A DNA stretch of 64,000 nucleotides. It comes from Naganishia liquefaciens. Taxonomy: Eukaryota > Basidiomycota > Tremellomycetes > Filobasidiales > Filobasidiaceae. Under the pieces are notes generated by a model that was not told the DNA's origin, searched no databases, and saw nothing but the letters and a program-made list of their open reading frames with translations. Where the stretch lies: NCBI GenBank assembly GCA_013423385.1, contig BLZA01000013.1:248001-312000 (forward strand), given 5' to 3'. Shown in pieces: positions 38,069-49,371 of the stretch (the first letter of the stretch is position 1; the number at the start of each line of letters is the position of its first letter). A program made the position numbers and the translations under genes.

Positions 38069-41000
38069 CTACCTTGGATTCTGCATTCTGGTGTCGGCCT
38101 TGACTGCCGGCTTTGATTTTGCCTTGCGCATTGTGTAGACATCGTTGAAGGACAACCTCAGCCCCAAAAACTTGACCTCCGAATTTGAATGCGTTCCCAG
38201 TCCGTACACCAACTCTTGTAGCGTCGACTTGAAGTCATCGCCACATCGCCTCAGTCTGCGTTCGAGCAGTTCACGCTCCTGTTTGATCTGTTCGGCATTA
38301 TCGCCACCGCTTGCCGGAATGATTCCCTGGAGGTACGGGAAACAGATCAATCCTCCGAGTCTTCCTGTCTCGGCCGCGACTCACTCGCTCGACCATCTTC
38401 TTGTTATCAAGCCTCGCAGACTCTCTTACTGTCAACTGATAAAGTTGGTTCTGGTTTTATGGTATTGCTCAGTAAAGGCCGTCGTGGGGCATGATCGAGC
38501 TGCTTACACTCATCTCGGCGAAACTCATGATTTTGCTCAAGGCCGTTTCGATGACATCGAAGAGTGCTTCCTGTATTTGCAGACACGGAAAGGCAAATGT
38601 GAGATGATTCCCGGCCGTCGAAATCAGCGGAGTCTTACCTCGTCCCGGTTCTTGCTTCGCAGGAGGACTTTACTGCTCATTGCCTTCAAGTATGCCCGAT
38701 GAGCAGCAATAAGCTCGTCCAAATCCCCGCTTCTCTTCTCCGTGAATGCCACGAATTCCGACCATGGCGCCGCGATGCCTTCGAGATGGCAAAATGCCTG
38801 GAGCTCGCTCATGAAATGCACCATCTGAGCCTGAACAACATTGCACTGATGCCATACCCGGACGAAATCTGTGAGCAATGTACAGGTCAGTTTGCACCCT
38901 ACCGAGCAAGTCGGGAGATCTACCAACCTCTCAGATGCTTGAATCTCCGAATGGCGAACGTGTGTGTCAGCCAGTTGCCCTGAAGTTTGGTAGAGACCCT
39001 GCGGAGTCTCCAAAGGTGATTGAAGAGGTGCTCATAGGATGTCAAGGCCTTGTCATCCAGGACGGCGTTGATGGGCGCTTCGACTTTATATTCCAGCGCA
39101 AAGCAGTCCCAACCAGAGTCGGAAGGTTTTGCGGTTTGGAGCCGAGCGTCGAGACGCTGCAAGATCTCTGGAGACTCGAGACGCGCATTGCTCTCCTGGA
39201 TGGCTGTCTCGATATCCGTGGTGAGATGATGTCGAAGCAGTTTCGAAGCTGGTCGATCTAAGCGGGGACTGCACGGAAACATGGTCAGACGGGCTGAAAA
39301 CATTGACCATAGGCAGATGCTCTGCGTTACCTGAGGTTCCGATGCAGCAATTCAGCGAAATCTCCCGCGCTGAGGAGGATGTATCGTTTGATGGCTTGAA
39401 GGTGATCCATCAAGTGATACTGATCAAAGAAGATGTCCAGCAGCCGTTTACTCGCGATCTTGTACGTCACATCGATTGTGGATTCGAGCCCGGCGATGTC
39501 GTTGTGAGTCAAGACTTGCAAACGAACAAGCGATGTCAGCCGCATGAGGGCAGAATGCAAAGAGAATGTCAATCACCTTTGCGAACCTCTGCCAACTGCG
39601 CTTCTGTTGCTTCCCATCCACTATCACGGCAACCGTAGCGAATAAAGTTTATGCTCTTGCCGGTAGAGAATATCTGTGGAATTCCAGCGCCAAGATAAGA
39701 GTCGTCGCCCGGGACGATCGATGCCGCTCCTCAAAGACATACCTTTTTGCCAAAGTCCTCATTCAGAAACGTGGGTAACATCTCTTTCCGGAAGATGTAC
39801 CTTTTTTCCCACAAAGTATATGCAATATCATGTCTGCTCGCCGTATCTCCTCCGTATCCGAAACCCATATCGTCGCGCAAAGCGGCACGACCAAAGTGCT
39901 GACCCATGGTGTCCGGATTAACCTGCACAAAGAACTCGTTGAAGGGATCGTGCAAAACGCCGGAAGATATCCAGCGTTGAAGCGACAAAAAGAATGGTTT
40001 GGAGACCTGCAGAGTATTCCGACCCGGTCAGCTTTCGACGGTCAGACCTTTCTTTCCCGCATTGTGACCAACCTCTTCCAATATCTGATTGGAGAAATCT
40101 CGCGTAAAAGGATCGCCGTGCGATGTAAAGACGTAGATAGACGAGACCAAAGCTCCTCCTCGACTTTCTGGGAAATGGGTCAACATGCCGGACAAGAGCA
40201 TATGCCAGACCGACTGACTCTTTGCTTCCGCCACGACACTGCTCATCAGTCTCACTTTAAGAATATACTCGTCTGCCCAGAGCGCAAGTTTCTGAAATGT
40301 CATGCCCGAACTTTCTGTCGGAACTTGCTGTACCACCAGTGATGAGGCTGGCAATGAGGATGCATCGACACTGTCCCCGCTTTTCACGCCAGGCATGATT
40401 GCGGAATCCTTGTGCATCTCCTCTTCGAGCGTTGCCAAGAGCTGTAGGTAATCCGCCAGCTGTCTTTCCAGACAATGACAGAGACTCTATATGCCGCCCA
40501 CTTTATCAGTTCTGAAATCCAAAAGGCCGCAGCGCGGGACTCACCTGCTCTGTCATGCTCGCTTCCTGCAAAGGGTCTTGTCTCGAGGGATCCTGCTTGC
40601 TCTGGATATAGTTGAACACTCTTCTGTACAGGACCCCTAATTCGGCAAGCTGTACAATGATCATCTGCAGTGACGGTGAGACATAGTGCGGCTGATACGG
40701 AAAACGCAATGTCAGTCCGGCTGATTCCACGCGCGCGCTGAAGTCGATGATACCGACCTCTCCGTCGGGATCGACGAAATCAATCCCTCGAATCTCCTCA
40801 TCATCTGCCAAGACCTCGACTTCCTTGCCCTTGCCCTTGTCGACTCTGGCTCCCGGTCGCTGCATCGGTTTATCCACGAGATATGGGTTGACCTGCTTTT
40901 GCCTTTCAAACCGCGATTTCTTGGCAAAGCGAGCGTACTTTCCGTCGATCCCTTGCAACAGATAGAGCATGTCGCGGAGTAGCAGGTCGGTATCTCTCGG

Positions 41001-41409
41001 TGTTTTACCTTGAGAGTATGGATTCTCGTGAGCCGTAATCTTCCAACGTCGGAAGGCTTGCAAGCTCACCCTGGCTTTTCCTCCATTCTCTCATAATCTC
41101 TGCTTTAGTCTTTCCCCTCGTCTCTATCGGCCGGACCTCGTGCTCCTCCTCGGCTCCTCCAACCGACGACTTAACATCATGCGACTTGGACTCTGGTGCG
41201 ACGAAATCCCTTTCCGGCCGAGCTATGCGTACATTGGTCACGGTCGTATCGATCCTCGATGTGTTTCGGTGTGAAGAAGAGCTCGCTGCCGCGGACGATT
41301 CGGGTCTCTGGTAACGGCTTTCCAAAGGTCGACTGTCGGAAAGTGCACTGACGATTGATGGAGGTCTCGCGCGGACGTGGTCTGTCGGCTGGATGCCCAG
41401 TGTCGACAT
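38069..41409 (-). CDS. SPC98: Gamma-tubulin complex component 3 (SPC98/GCP3)
   Basis: A subunit of the gamma-tubulin small complex that nucleates microtubules at the spindle pole body. The N-terminal part is disordered, with Arg and Ser-rich stretches. The first GRIP region begins around TDLLLRDMLYLLQGIDG and includes RFPYQPHYVSPSLQM, LGVLYRRVFNYIQSK, SSIYVFTSHGDPF and NEFFVQVNPDTMG, all typical of GCP2/GCP3. The second GRIP region contains KRLLDIFFDQYHLMDHLQAIK, read in pieces of fewer residues as YHLMDHLQAIKRYILL, and WHQCNVVQAQMVHFMSELQ. The C-terminus ends ADTRMQNPR. Length of about 950 residues fits GCP3. Start ATG at 41409, first in frame. At least eight introns of 50-70 bases. It is convergent with RRP12; the neighbour upstream is the SOD2 gene on the same strand. 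Confidence 0.9.
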
Positions 41410-41986
41410 TATTTTTTCCGTGACAAGGACGCCGTGCTGTACGCTGCAGACCTTGCTCGCTCTGAGGGGCTTCTTAAAAGGATGCTGCAGGCCAGCGATT
41501 GCTGTTTGAATGGCTCAAGATGTTGTGAATTGATGCGAAACAAGGACCCGCTTGTTTACGTTTTCGCGACGCGTCTCGATCGCTCCGAGGGATTCGGGAG
41601 GGAGCAGTGGGCCAGGACTGCTGCAGATTGGCAGAGTATCCGCCTGCGTGCTGGAATCCCTTGCTCCTAGGGAGAAGGACAGAATCATTATCCATGTCTG
41701 CCGTCGCGCCCAGGTGCTCATCTCACGGCAGCCCGCCAAGACGCGCGCATTCCCAGATCAGTCAGTCCGCATCACATGTATATATGCATGCATCCGAGGT
41801 CTTCGACGGAAGGCTCAGTGTGGAGTATTCCATGATCGTGTGCGTGGGAATCATTTGCAGCTACCCCGCGACTGGGCATCACTAGAATTTCTCTTTCCGA
41901 TTTTTCTAATCTGTCACAACTTTCAATTTGATTCTCTTTCGATTACATACGTTTCGTCTAGAGGGCTGCCTATGGGACAAGAAACG
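41410..41986. promoter_or_regulatory. Intergenic region between SPC98 and SOD2
   Basis: About 580 bases between two minus-strand genes, expected to hold the SOD2 3' end and the SPC98 promoter. Several frames are open but none shows splice-supported continuity or family resemblance. Confidence 0.35.
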
Positions 41987-43167
41987 TCATTGAGATACTG
42001 TTCCCTGTCAAAAAGAGAGGCGTTCCAGCGAGTCGACTCACATCGTATCGCTTGGCGGCCTCTTCAAAGTTGATGACGTGCCAGATGGCGGCCAAGTACT
42101 GTCGATGAAAGGATGAGCATTCCAGGCGGGGAAAACTGCGCGACTGGATGCTTACATCGGGCTTGACCTGAGCGAAGGGACAGAAAAAAGGGCACGACCC
42201 ATCAGAGCCGGTCGAGATTTCCTTTTGAATTCGCACTTACGTTCTTGTACTGCAAGTAAAAGCTTTGGGGCAACCAACACAAAAAAAAAAGATTTAGTCT
42301 TGCCGCCAGCTTCTGTCGCGCGGTTGACTGTACTCACGCATGTTCCTGCGAAATTGGGCCATTAGCAAGTCATTTCCGATGTCCCACTCGTTCAGCCACT
42401 CACCCAGATGTCGATACCAATGATCGGGACGTGCGCTTGATGGCACAAGGTCAGCAAACGTCTCCTGACGGACGGCCGGGATGCACCTACAAAGCAAGGG
42501 GTCCTGGTTGGCGGTCGTGACAATCTCCAACTTTTTAGTCGCCTTGTTGTAGCCCTTTGAAAAAAAAAAAAGGAAAAGTCAAGTCACAGGTCAAACCCTT
42601 CGCCTCTTTCTACCTCTGATACGTACGAGCCAGCCCCAGCCGGAGCCCTGAACGGCGGCCGTCTTGGTGTTCATCTCCTTCTTCAAGTTGTCCAACCCCC
42701 CGAAATCCCGCTCGACAGCCTCGGCAAACTTGCTCCCTTGGGGCAACTTGGTCTGCTCCGACCCATGCGGCGCCAAGTTTTTCCAAAAGAGCGAATGGTT
42801 GATGTGTCCGCCTCCGTTGAACTTTAATGCCGGCTGCAAGGCGATAGCAGCCTTGGCGGTTTCCGGGGTGGCTTCCTGGGACTGAAGCTTGCCGAGGGAT
42901 TCCTGGGCGGCGTTGAGACCGTTGACGTACGTCTGGTGGTGCTTGGTGTGGTGCAAGGTCATAATTTCCTTGGAGATGCTAGGCTCCAGGGCCTGTGGGG
43001 ACGAAGAATCAGTCGTAGTGATCCTCTTTCGGGGGGCGTTGGCGACGTACATCGTAGGCATACGGCAACTCGGGAAGCGTATGCTGGGCGCGGACGGCGG
43101 CGAGCTTGGAAAACGCTGCCACGCGGACGGACGAGTTGAGGCATCGAGTGGTGGTCTTTGTCAACAT
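41987..43167 (-). CDS. SOD2: Mitochondrial manganese superoxide dismutase
   Basis: Converts superoxide to oxygen and hydrogen peroxide in the mitochondrial matrix. Nine exons (43167-43051, 42992-42627, 42554-42491, 42435-42404, 42345-42338, 42262-42241, 42167-42156, 42098-42042, 42004-41987) sum to 696 bases, 231 residues. Exon 1 is a presequence ([19 protein letters not shown], basic, no acidic residue) followed by [11 protein letters not shown]. Then come [18 protein letters not shown] (first metal His), [14 protein letters not shown] (second His region), [26 protein letters not shown] and EHA-FYLQYKN, together the signature DxWEHAFY, then [15 protein letters not shown] and a tail ending GTVSQ. 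Five exons are 32 bases or shorter, one only 8 bases. It starts 337 bases from a ChaC-type gene on the other strand. Confidence 0.94.
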
Positions 43168-43504
43168 TTTGCAAGTATGAAGCGTACTGGCTGATGGATG
43201 GGATGTGTCTGTAGGGAGCTGACGATGGAATGAGCGTTACTTGATAATGAGTATTCCGTCACTCGCTCGGTCGCTACGGCTCGTCTCGGGATGACGAATT
43301 CCAGAAAGACCAGGCCGGCCCAGGGAAGGGAGTGGCAAGAAGAATGACGTGTATTCGACCGGGGGGAGGGGGGCAGCAGGATAAACACACCCCTCCCCTC
43401 CCCTCGCTCCATTCGTCACTTGTCCAATGTAAAGTGCATTCCGCGTCTTCCTAAGGAATACTTGCACGTCTAGCCCAGCTAGGCCCACGCCCACGCGATC
43501 CATC
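43168..43504. promoter_or_regulatory. Shared divergent promoter of SOD2 and ChaC-type gene
   Basis: 337 bases between the two start codons with no other gene. Both products concern redox balance, so common control is plausible. The middle is rich in C and G runs (near 43360-43410); no specific factor site is named here. Confidence 0.5.
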
Positions 43505-44576
43505 ATGTACTGGGTATTCGGATACGGCTCCCTCATATGGAAACCTCCGCAAGTACCTGCCCATCGGAACTGATACAGCATAGCATTCGCGCGCCGCTCA
43601 TCCCCTGCGCCCGAGCAGACCACACGCCGTGGAACGACGAGAAGGCTACGTCAAGGGCGTCGTCCGCAGGTTTGCCCAGTCGTCCATCGATCATCGGGGA
43701 GTGCCCGAGAGGCCCGGGCGCGTAGTGACGGTCATCGAGGCGCAAGATTGGCACCGGCTGGCGGGAGATGTGAGTGTGTGTCTTGTGTGTGTGCGTGTGC
43801 GTGGGCGGGTGCAAAGGTGACGCTGTGTCGTCAAAAGCCGATCAAAGAAGCCTCGGATGATTACGTATGGGGAGTCGTCTATCGCATAGATTCGGAAAGG
43901 GAAGACGAGGTCAGACGTTATCTAGGTATGGCTCGCGTGTATGCCCGTCCCAGGTGGAGGAAGCCTGGGAAAAGCTCGCTGACGACTTGCCCTTAAGAGA
44001 TCCGCGAACAGAACGGATATACATCGCATGACGTGCCGGTATACACTCTGTCGTCGAATGGCGATGAAGAAATAGCTGTCCCAAAGGTATGTCGTCCGTT
44101 TTTCAAATATCCATGCCTCAGGCTTTCGAGCGCAACTCTGCCTTTTTCCTCTGCAGGCGGTGATATGGATAGGTCGTCTCGATAATCCGGCTTTCGGTAA
44201 GTGATACGCGTCCGGTCGGAAGCCGCCATACCAATCACACCGAGGTCTGCCACAGTCGGTCCCGAGCCGATGGAGCAGCTTGCGCGTCGCATCCTCTCCT
44301 GTCAAGGACCCTCTGGACCGAATAGAGTAAGAGCCCCCCCCCCATCCCGAGAGAACGATCGCGTCAACCTTGTTCTCCAGGACTACCTGTATCATTTGGC
44401 CGCTTCGGTCCGGGAGCTGTATCCCCATCTGAAAGACGACTATCTGTTCGAGTTGGAGGTACGTGAGGCTGTCGCCAAGGGGTCCGATGCATTGACAATC
44501 GCTCATTTTCGACTTTTCGCATAAAAAGGCGATATGCAAACAGATTGAGCAGGAAGAGCGGGATGTGCCGAGATGA
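43505..44576 (+). CDS. ChaC-like gamma-glutamylcyclotransferase (glutathione-specific, GCG1 type)
   Basis: Cleaves glutathione to 5-oxoproline and cysteinylglycine in the cytosol. The start reads [15 protein letters not shown], the conserved substrate-binding loop, then across an intron (43549-43618) [18 protein letters not shown] and [17 protein letters not shown], where the Glu is the family's catalytic acid. Later exons read [56 protein letters not shown] and [13 protein letters not shown], and the C-terminus is charged, ending EEERDVPR-like QEERDVPR with the TGA at 44574-44576. About 240 residues, usual for fungal members. The first intron starts GCAAGT and not GTAAGT, a GC-AG intron; only that boundary gives the conserved KPPPHAV. 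Divergent from SOD2. Confidence 0.9.
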
Positions 44577-44731
44577 TAGTCCGTCAAGTCTTGGTCCACA
44601 CTGCGATATTGCTCGACCGTCGTGCAGCATGGCGAAGCTACAGCTCAGTTGCATGGTTTGTATCTCGTATCGTACAATATTTGCATCCTGCCACCGAGGC
44701 ATACACCTGGTATTCCATGTGCGCGTCGTCA

Positions 44732-45751
44732 TCAAGAGGCGCCGGACTTTTCCCTACGCGCCGTGAAATTGGCCTCCTCCTCGATCTCCTCGCCGCCATC
44801 TGTCAACCTGACGGCGGGCCCGAAATCGGCCAACAGCTCATTGACATTATGAAACGCCACGTCGCCGACACTCGCCCTTCCGCGGACGACGACCATCACC
44901 GCTGCCTGACACGTCCACGCCGCATGGAGGAAGAGCATCCCCGTGATCGCCACCGCCAGGTACGCCGCGCACCCGACCATCCACTCACACCGGGGCTCAA
45001 TGGTACGTGCCCGCCAAAACGCTTTCATCCGCTGTCCATGCTGTACGACGATATACAGCCAGCCACCCGCAGCCGAGGACGCAATGAGCCCGTCGAGCGC
45101 GACCGTGTTGAACAGGCATGCGGCGCCGTTGCCGTCGCCGTCGCCGTCGCCGTCGTTTACCAACGCGCAAAGCGTGCCTTCGAGTTGGGTGAAGAGGAGC
45201 CAGAGCGAGGTGGCGACGCAGAGCCAGCTGAGTGAGCGGGTGGCGTCGCCGAGGGGCGACATGAGGTCGTAGTTGGCGAGCAGGTACTCGAGGTCAGTGC
45301 GAGAGCTGAGGAGGAGGTCTGCGCCGGGGGGGGGGGGGCATGATTATATTCAGGAAGGATTCTGCCTCTCAAAGGGCTCGACCGCGCGCTTACCTCGCGA
45401 GATTTCAATGACGGTAAACGTACAAAGGGCCAATAACACGGCTGTTATCCATTGGACATGGTTCCTGTCGGAAGCGAGAACCAGAGGGGCATCTCAGTAC
45501 GGCCATTCCAACGCGGGGCCAAGGGCCAGATGTTGCACGTACCTGACTACGGCGTACCGCTGCGCTGCATACGGACGATCCCCCTCCTCCGTATCGCACC
45601 GTGTCGCCTCCTCTGCATGATCGGCCTTGTCCCACCGGTCGACGACGACGACGACGACGGCGACGACAGGGGGAGGTCGTCCCGATGCGTGGGGCTGGAT
45701 GGCGGACAGACCGGGCTGCGGCTGCGGCTGCGGCTGCATGATGGGGCTCAT
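44732..45751 (-). CDS. Unrecognised multi-pass membrane protein
   Basis: Three exons join in frame by GT-AG introns near 45483-45541 and 45323-45396. The product of about 290 residues opens with a Gln/Pro tract (MQPQPQPQPG) and Pro/Val-rich patch, then has hydrophobic segments WITAVLLALCTFTVI, SLSWLCVATSLWLLFTQ, LIASSAAGGWLYIVVQ, MVGCAAYLAVAITGMLFLH and WTCQAAVMVVV, suggesting about five membrane helices. A (DG)n tract sits in a loop. The C-terminal tail is acidic and ends TARREKSGAS. No family is recognised. The start (ATG 45751, or 45740) is uncertain, and an upstream exon is possible. It converges on the ChaC-type gene. A long C-run lies inside the second intron. Confidence 0.6.
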
Positions 45752-46095
45752 GGGTGCCACGTTGTCAGGTAATAATTGACCGCGTATGAGATGCACACGT
45801 CGGGGACAGCGAGCGAGCCTGGGCTACACTTATGGGCGTGGTGGACATGTCCATCACGGAGGCAAGCAAGGCGAGGCTCAAAGGGGGGATTTCCATCCAT
45901 CACACCCTCTTGATGGAAACAAGGGGATTCCAGCCAGAGCGGGGGGCAAGAAAGGGCGGGGTGCCCAGCGGCGATGGATCAGGTGACGCATGGTGGATCA
46001 ATCATCGGCGGATCCAATCGTTCCTTTCTTTGTACTCGCCCCACCCCATCAAACCTGACATCCCCCCCGATCCCCCCTTCCCCCGGTTCCCCGCA
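45752..46095. promoter_or_regulatory. Intergenic region between two minus-strand membrane-protein genes
   Basis: About 340 bases with no recognised gene. It should contain the promoter of the unrecognised membrane protein and the 3' end of the next gene. C-rich runs occur near 46060-46090. Confidence 0.35.
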
Positions 46096-46757
46096 TCACG
46101 CACTCGCCCGTACGGCCCGCTCGTCGGCGGTCCCGCGTGCCGCCGTCTGCGTTGCCGAGGGTGACAGATGCAAGAGGGAGGATATCCGTGACTGGATGTT
46201 GACGAGCGAGGCCGGTCGGTGGTTGTATGCAAACTAGACAGGGGGCGAAACGGGGACCGCCGTCAGTGGTGCGACGACGAGGTTGGAGCAGAGAGGGAAC
46301 GCACCTTGAGAACCGCCCAGCCGATGGCGATACCCGTGCTGGCGAGTGCCGAGGGTGCCACAAAGAACGCCGCCCCAGAGGCGACGCTCGCGAGCAGGGA
46401 TCCGCCCAACGCTGCGCCGATGCTGCCCTGTCGGTTTCGCGGCGGCGACGGCGACGGTACGAGGGTCAATCAATCAATCAGTTGCGACGACCAATGGAAA
46501 GGGTCGCGCGGGCATTCACTGACAATGATGGCATATTTGGCATATCTCACGAGCCGGGTAAACACGTACCGCAGGACGTAGCGCGTCGTCCGGAGCAGGG
46601 TCCGGGTCTTGAGGCTCGCCGGGGCAGCGGCCGTCCCTGCGGCGGATCCATACGCGAGGTAGGAGACGTTGGTCTTGAGGGATTCGTAGCGTGATCGCTC
46701 GGCGGGGCGGTCGGATGTGGTGGGTGGTGAGGCGGGCGCGGCGGGCGTGGTGGACAT
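46096..46757 (-). CDS. Small hydrophobic fungal protein of unknown function
   Basis: Three exons with in-frame GT-AG introns (near 46227-46304 and 46437-46525) give about 185 residues. The N-terminus MSTTPAAPASPPTTSD is disordered; a basic stretch (TRYVLRYVFTRLVRYAKYA) leads into a long Gly/Ala-rich hydrophobic segment GAALGGSLLASVASGAAF, then FVAPSALASTGIAIGWAV, which could form one hairpin or two membrane helices. The tail ends DERAVRASA at the TGA 46096-46098. The layout of a basic amphipathic segment before a glycine-rich hydrophobic core suggests membrane insertion, perhaps in mitochondria or ER, but that is inference. It shares a 229-base divergent promoter with CTU2. Start chosen at the ACCATG nearest the promoter; an in-frame ATG further upstream would run into the promoter. 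Confidence 0.65.
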
Positions 46758-46986
46758 GGTGGCTGGCTGAGGGGATGCAGGAGGGGTTGGCTGGCGGGAT
46801 GCAGGTCGGGGGTAAGGAGACGGCGTTGGCTGCTTTCCCGTGTTCGCCTGTCTCAGTTGGGGCCGATCGGGCAAAGCGAATTTCTCGCGCGGCCTTTCTT
46901 GTTCATCTCGTTCATCCCAGTCATCCCAGTCATCCCCCCACCCCCCAACCCACACCCCTTCCCGCCAGTCCTTGCCGCCACCCACC
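46758..46986. promoter_or_regulatory. Shared divergent promoter between small hydrophobic protein and CTU2
   Basis: Only 229 bases separate the two ATGs, so both transcription units start here. The segment is C/G-rich with a CATCCCAGTCATCCC-like direct repeat around 46905-46940. No TATA box is visible. Confidence 0.5.
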
Positions 46987-49147
46987 ATGTCCTGCGCCAA
47001 CATGCCCGACGCAGCAGGCACGCCCGCCGAGGAGCAGCTGCTCATGCCCCGCAAGCGAAGGGCAGCGACGGGCATGTGCGTCAAGTGCAAGAATGAACGC
47101 GGCAGGATTCTCCGCATGAGCGTCGCCTATTGCAAGCGAGTCCTCCTGTCTCCACCTCTCTCCCCATTTCCCTGCACGTACTGACGCCAGACTTCGTCGC
47201 AGGGCATGCTTTCATCTGCAATACTATGCACGGCTCGCAAAGACCTTGCATCCACCGCTCTACCCGGAGCCAACCGTGATCACGACCACGACCGTCCCGC
47301 CCAACGGCCAGTACCCCGTCAAACAGCTCGTCGGAAGACCGCCCCGTCAGGCCGGCGATGTCGTTCTGGCGCTGTCCGGGGGCGCGGCGAGTGCGAGCTT
47401 ATTGGATGTCTTGGTCGGAAAGGGGTATATCGGGATGCGCGAGGACGCGGACGCGGACGCGGACGGGGCACGGTTGGAGCGCGGGCAGAAACAGTCGACG
47501 TGGCGCAAGGCGTGGGCCGTGCATGTCGATTTCAGCCATATCATTCCCGAGGTACGCCCCCTCCCCGAGGTCTTTCGGCCCCTTCCCCCCACGCCCGCGC
47601 GCGCGCGTGTGAGACTGACACGGAGCGGTCCCCCGGGTCAGATGCAGGACCAGAGCGCCGCGATGGCAGACTACCTCGAGACGGCGTATCCGCACCATGC
47701 AATCGAGCTCGTCGTCATTCGTGCCGAAGAGGCGTACGATCCGGCGCTCGTGCAGCGGCTGAGGGCGTATGGACGAGGTGCAAAAGACGGTGATGCCGTC
47801 GGCGGGGCGAGCGGTGAGGCGCATGCCGTCGCGGTGGCGGTCGATTTGACACAACCAGGTAAAGTTCCCCCAAGGCAGCGGCCCTTCATCACATCTTCCT
47901 CCGTCTCACGCCCCGCCTGCGCTGCGCTCAACAGAACTCCCCATTTCGTCCGGCTCGACCACGTCTGTCGTTGAATCCCCACTGGAATCCCTGACAAGCC
48001 TCCTAACGACCCTTCCCGCCGCTTCGCACCCCCACCTGCTCACCCAGATTCTCACCTCGCTCCTCCACCTGGCCGCGTCGCACCTGCCCGCCATCACGCA
48101 TCTCTTGCTCGGAGAGACGTCGACCCGACAGGCACAAGGGATCATTGCGGGCGCCGCGATAGGAAACGGATGGGGATTGCCGATTGATTTACAGGGAGTG
48201 CATGTCTTGCCCACGGCGGGACACGGCGGCGGCGGCGGCGGCGGCGACGTGACCCGGATCAAACCGCTCCGGGAAGCCATGTTCAAGGAGGCCGCCTACT
48301 ATTGCCATATCAAGCGCATCCCGACGGTGAATCATCGGCTGTGGGATCGTACCGTCGGTACCCTTGGCGCCGGCGCCGGGCCGGGGGACAAGTCGAGAAT
48401 CAAGGGTGTCGGTGAAGCGCGCGGAAAGGGCGGGATCAATAGTCTGGAAAAGTTGACCGAGGGTGAGACCCCCCTGGCAAAGTCTGGCTCCCCCCGCACC
48501 GACTCATTGTCTTGCGCGCAGACTTTATCACCAACCTCGGTGCGACACATCCCTCGACGGTGTCGACGATTTCACGTACGGGATCCAAGCTCGTCTTTCG
48601 CGGACGTCAGCCGGCCGAGGGCAACGCCGAGCATATCGTGTGTCCGCTCTGTGGCTTGTGAGTCCCCCTTTAGAACAAAGGGAGCCCCACCCCCCAACTC
48701 GGGCTGACATACGTCCCTGCCAGACCCGCCGAGCCGTCTTCCCTGGAGTGGAAGGCCCGCACGGCGCTCACCTCGCTCGGCAAGCTTCCTGATACCGGCG
48801 CCCCGTCCGCCGACGACGACGACGACGTGCCGCAGACCACAGCCCATCCCGCCCACGGTCTGGCACCGCTGCTATGCTATGCGTGTCTGACGGCCATGCT
48901 GCCCTCTTCGACGGGAGTCGTTGGCGGTGTCGTCCAGTCTTCGTCGGCGGAGACTGCTGCTGCACGAGGAGGCGTGAGGTTGCCTCTCTGGGTATCAGAT
49001 CGCGTCTCTGCTCGTTTGGGATGGGACACGATTGATCGGATACAGGAAGATCATGAGCATCGCGACGCGGCCGGCGCCAAGCGGATGAGTATGCAGGAGA
49101 TGCGGGCGGCTGTGGATGATTTTTTGATCAATGATGACGAGGAATGA
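46987..49147 (+). CDS. NCS2: Cytoplasmic tRNA 2-thiolation protein 2 (CTU2/NCS2)
   Basis: CTU2/NCS2 partners with CTU1/NCS6 to thiolate wobble uridine 34 of tRNA-Lys, tRNA-Glu and tRNA-Gln with sulfur carried by URM1. The start (ACCATG at 46987) leads to the zinc-binding CVKCKNERG and, after an intron, ACFHLQYYARLAKTL-like sequence. The PP-loop-like motif is degenerate, VLALSGGAASASLLDVL, as expected for this non-catalytic partner. Later parts include VHVDFSHIIPE, AQGIIAGAAIGNGWGLPID, AYYCHIKRIP, FITNLGATHPSTVSTI, and a C-terminal zinc pair IVCPLCGLP with LLCYACLTAML. It ends DDFLINDDEE. About 600 residues with six or so introns. A polyglycine tract and a (DADADAD) tract are lineage-specific inserts. 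It faces the CAP59-type gene stop to stop. Confidence 0.92.
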
Positions 49148-49371
49148 TTCAGGCGACCCGTATCACGAGGCTAGGCAATCAGGTGTATCTCTCATCAGTA
49201 TCTGTATCTACTCTACAACCATGGCGGTACCCATTTCGTATGTTCCCACACATTGTGGCCCAAGCCATCCTTCTCTGGCCAAGGGTTACACCGTATTCTC
49301 TCGGGCGGTCTGGCGGCGGGGTGCCTCGTCGTCAGCCGTCGCGGGTGCGGTGCGAGAAAAAAACGTCCGAC

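Noticed and set aside
44573-45235. Plus-strand 220-codon frame across the unrecognised membrane protein
   Set aside because: Antisense to a spliced gene with several membrane helices; composition is Arg-rich and no splice sites support it.
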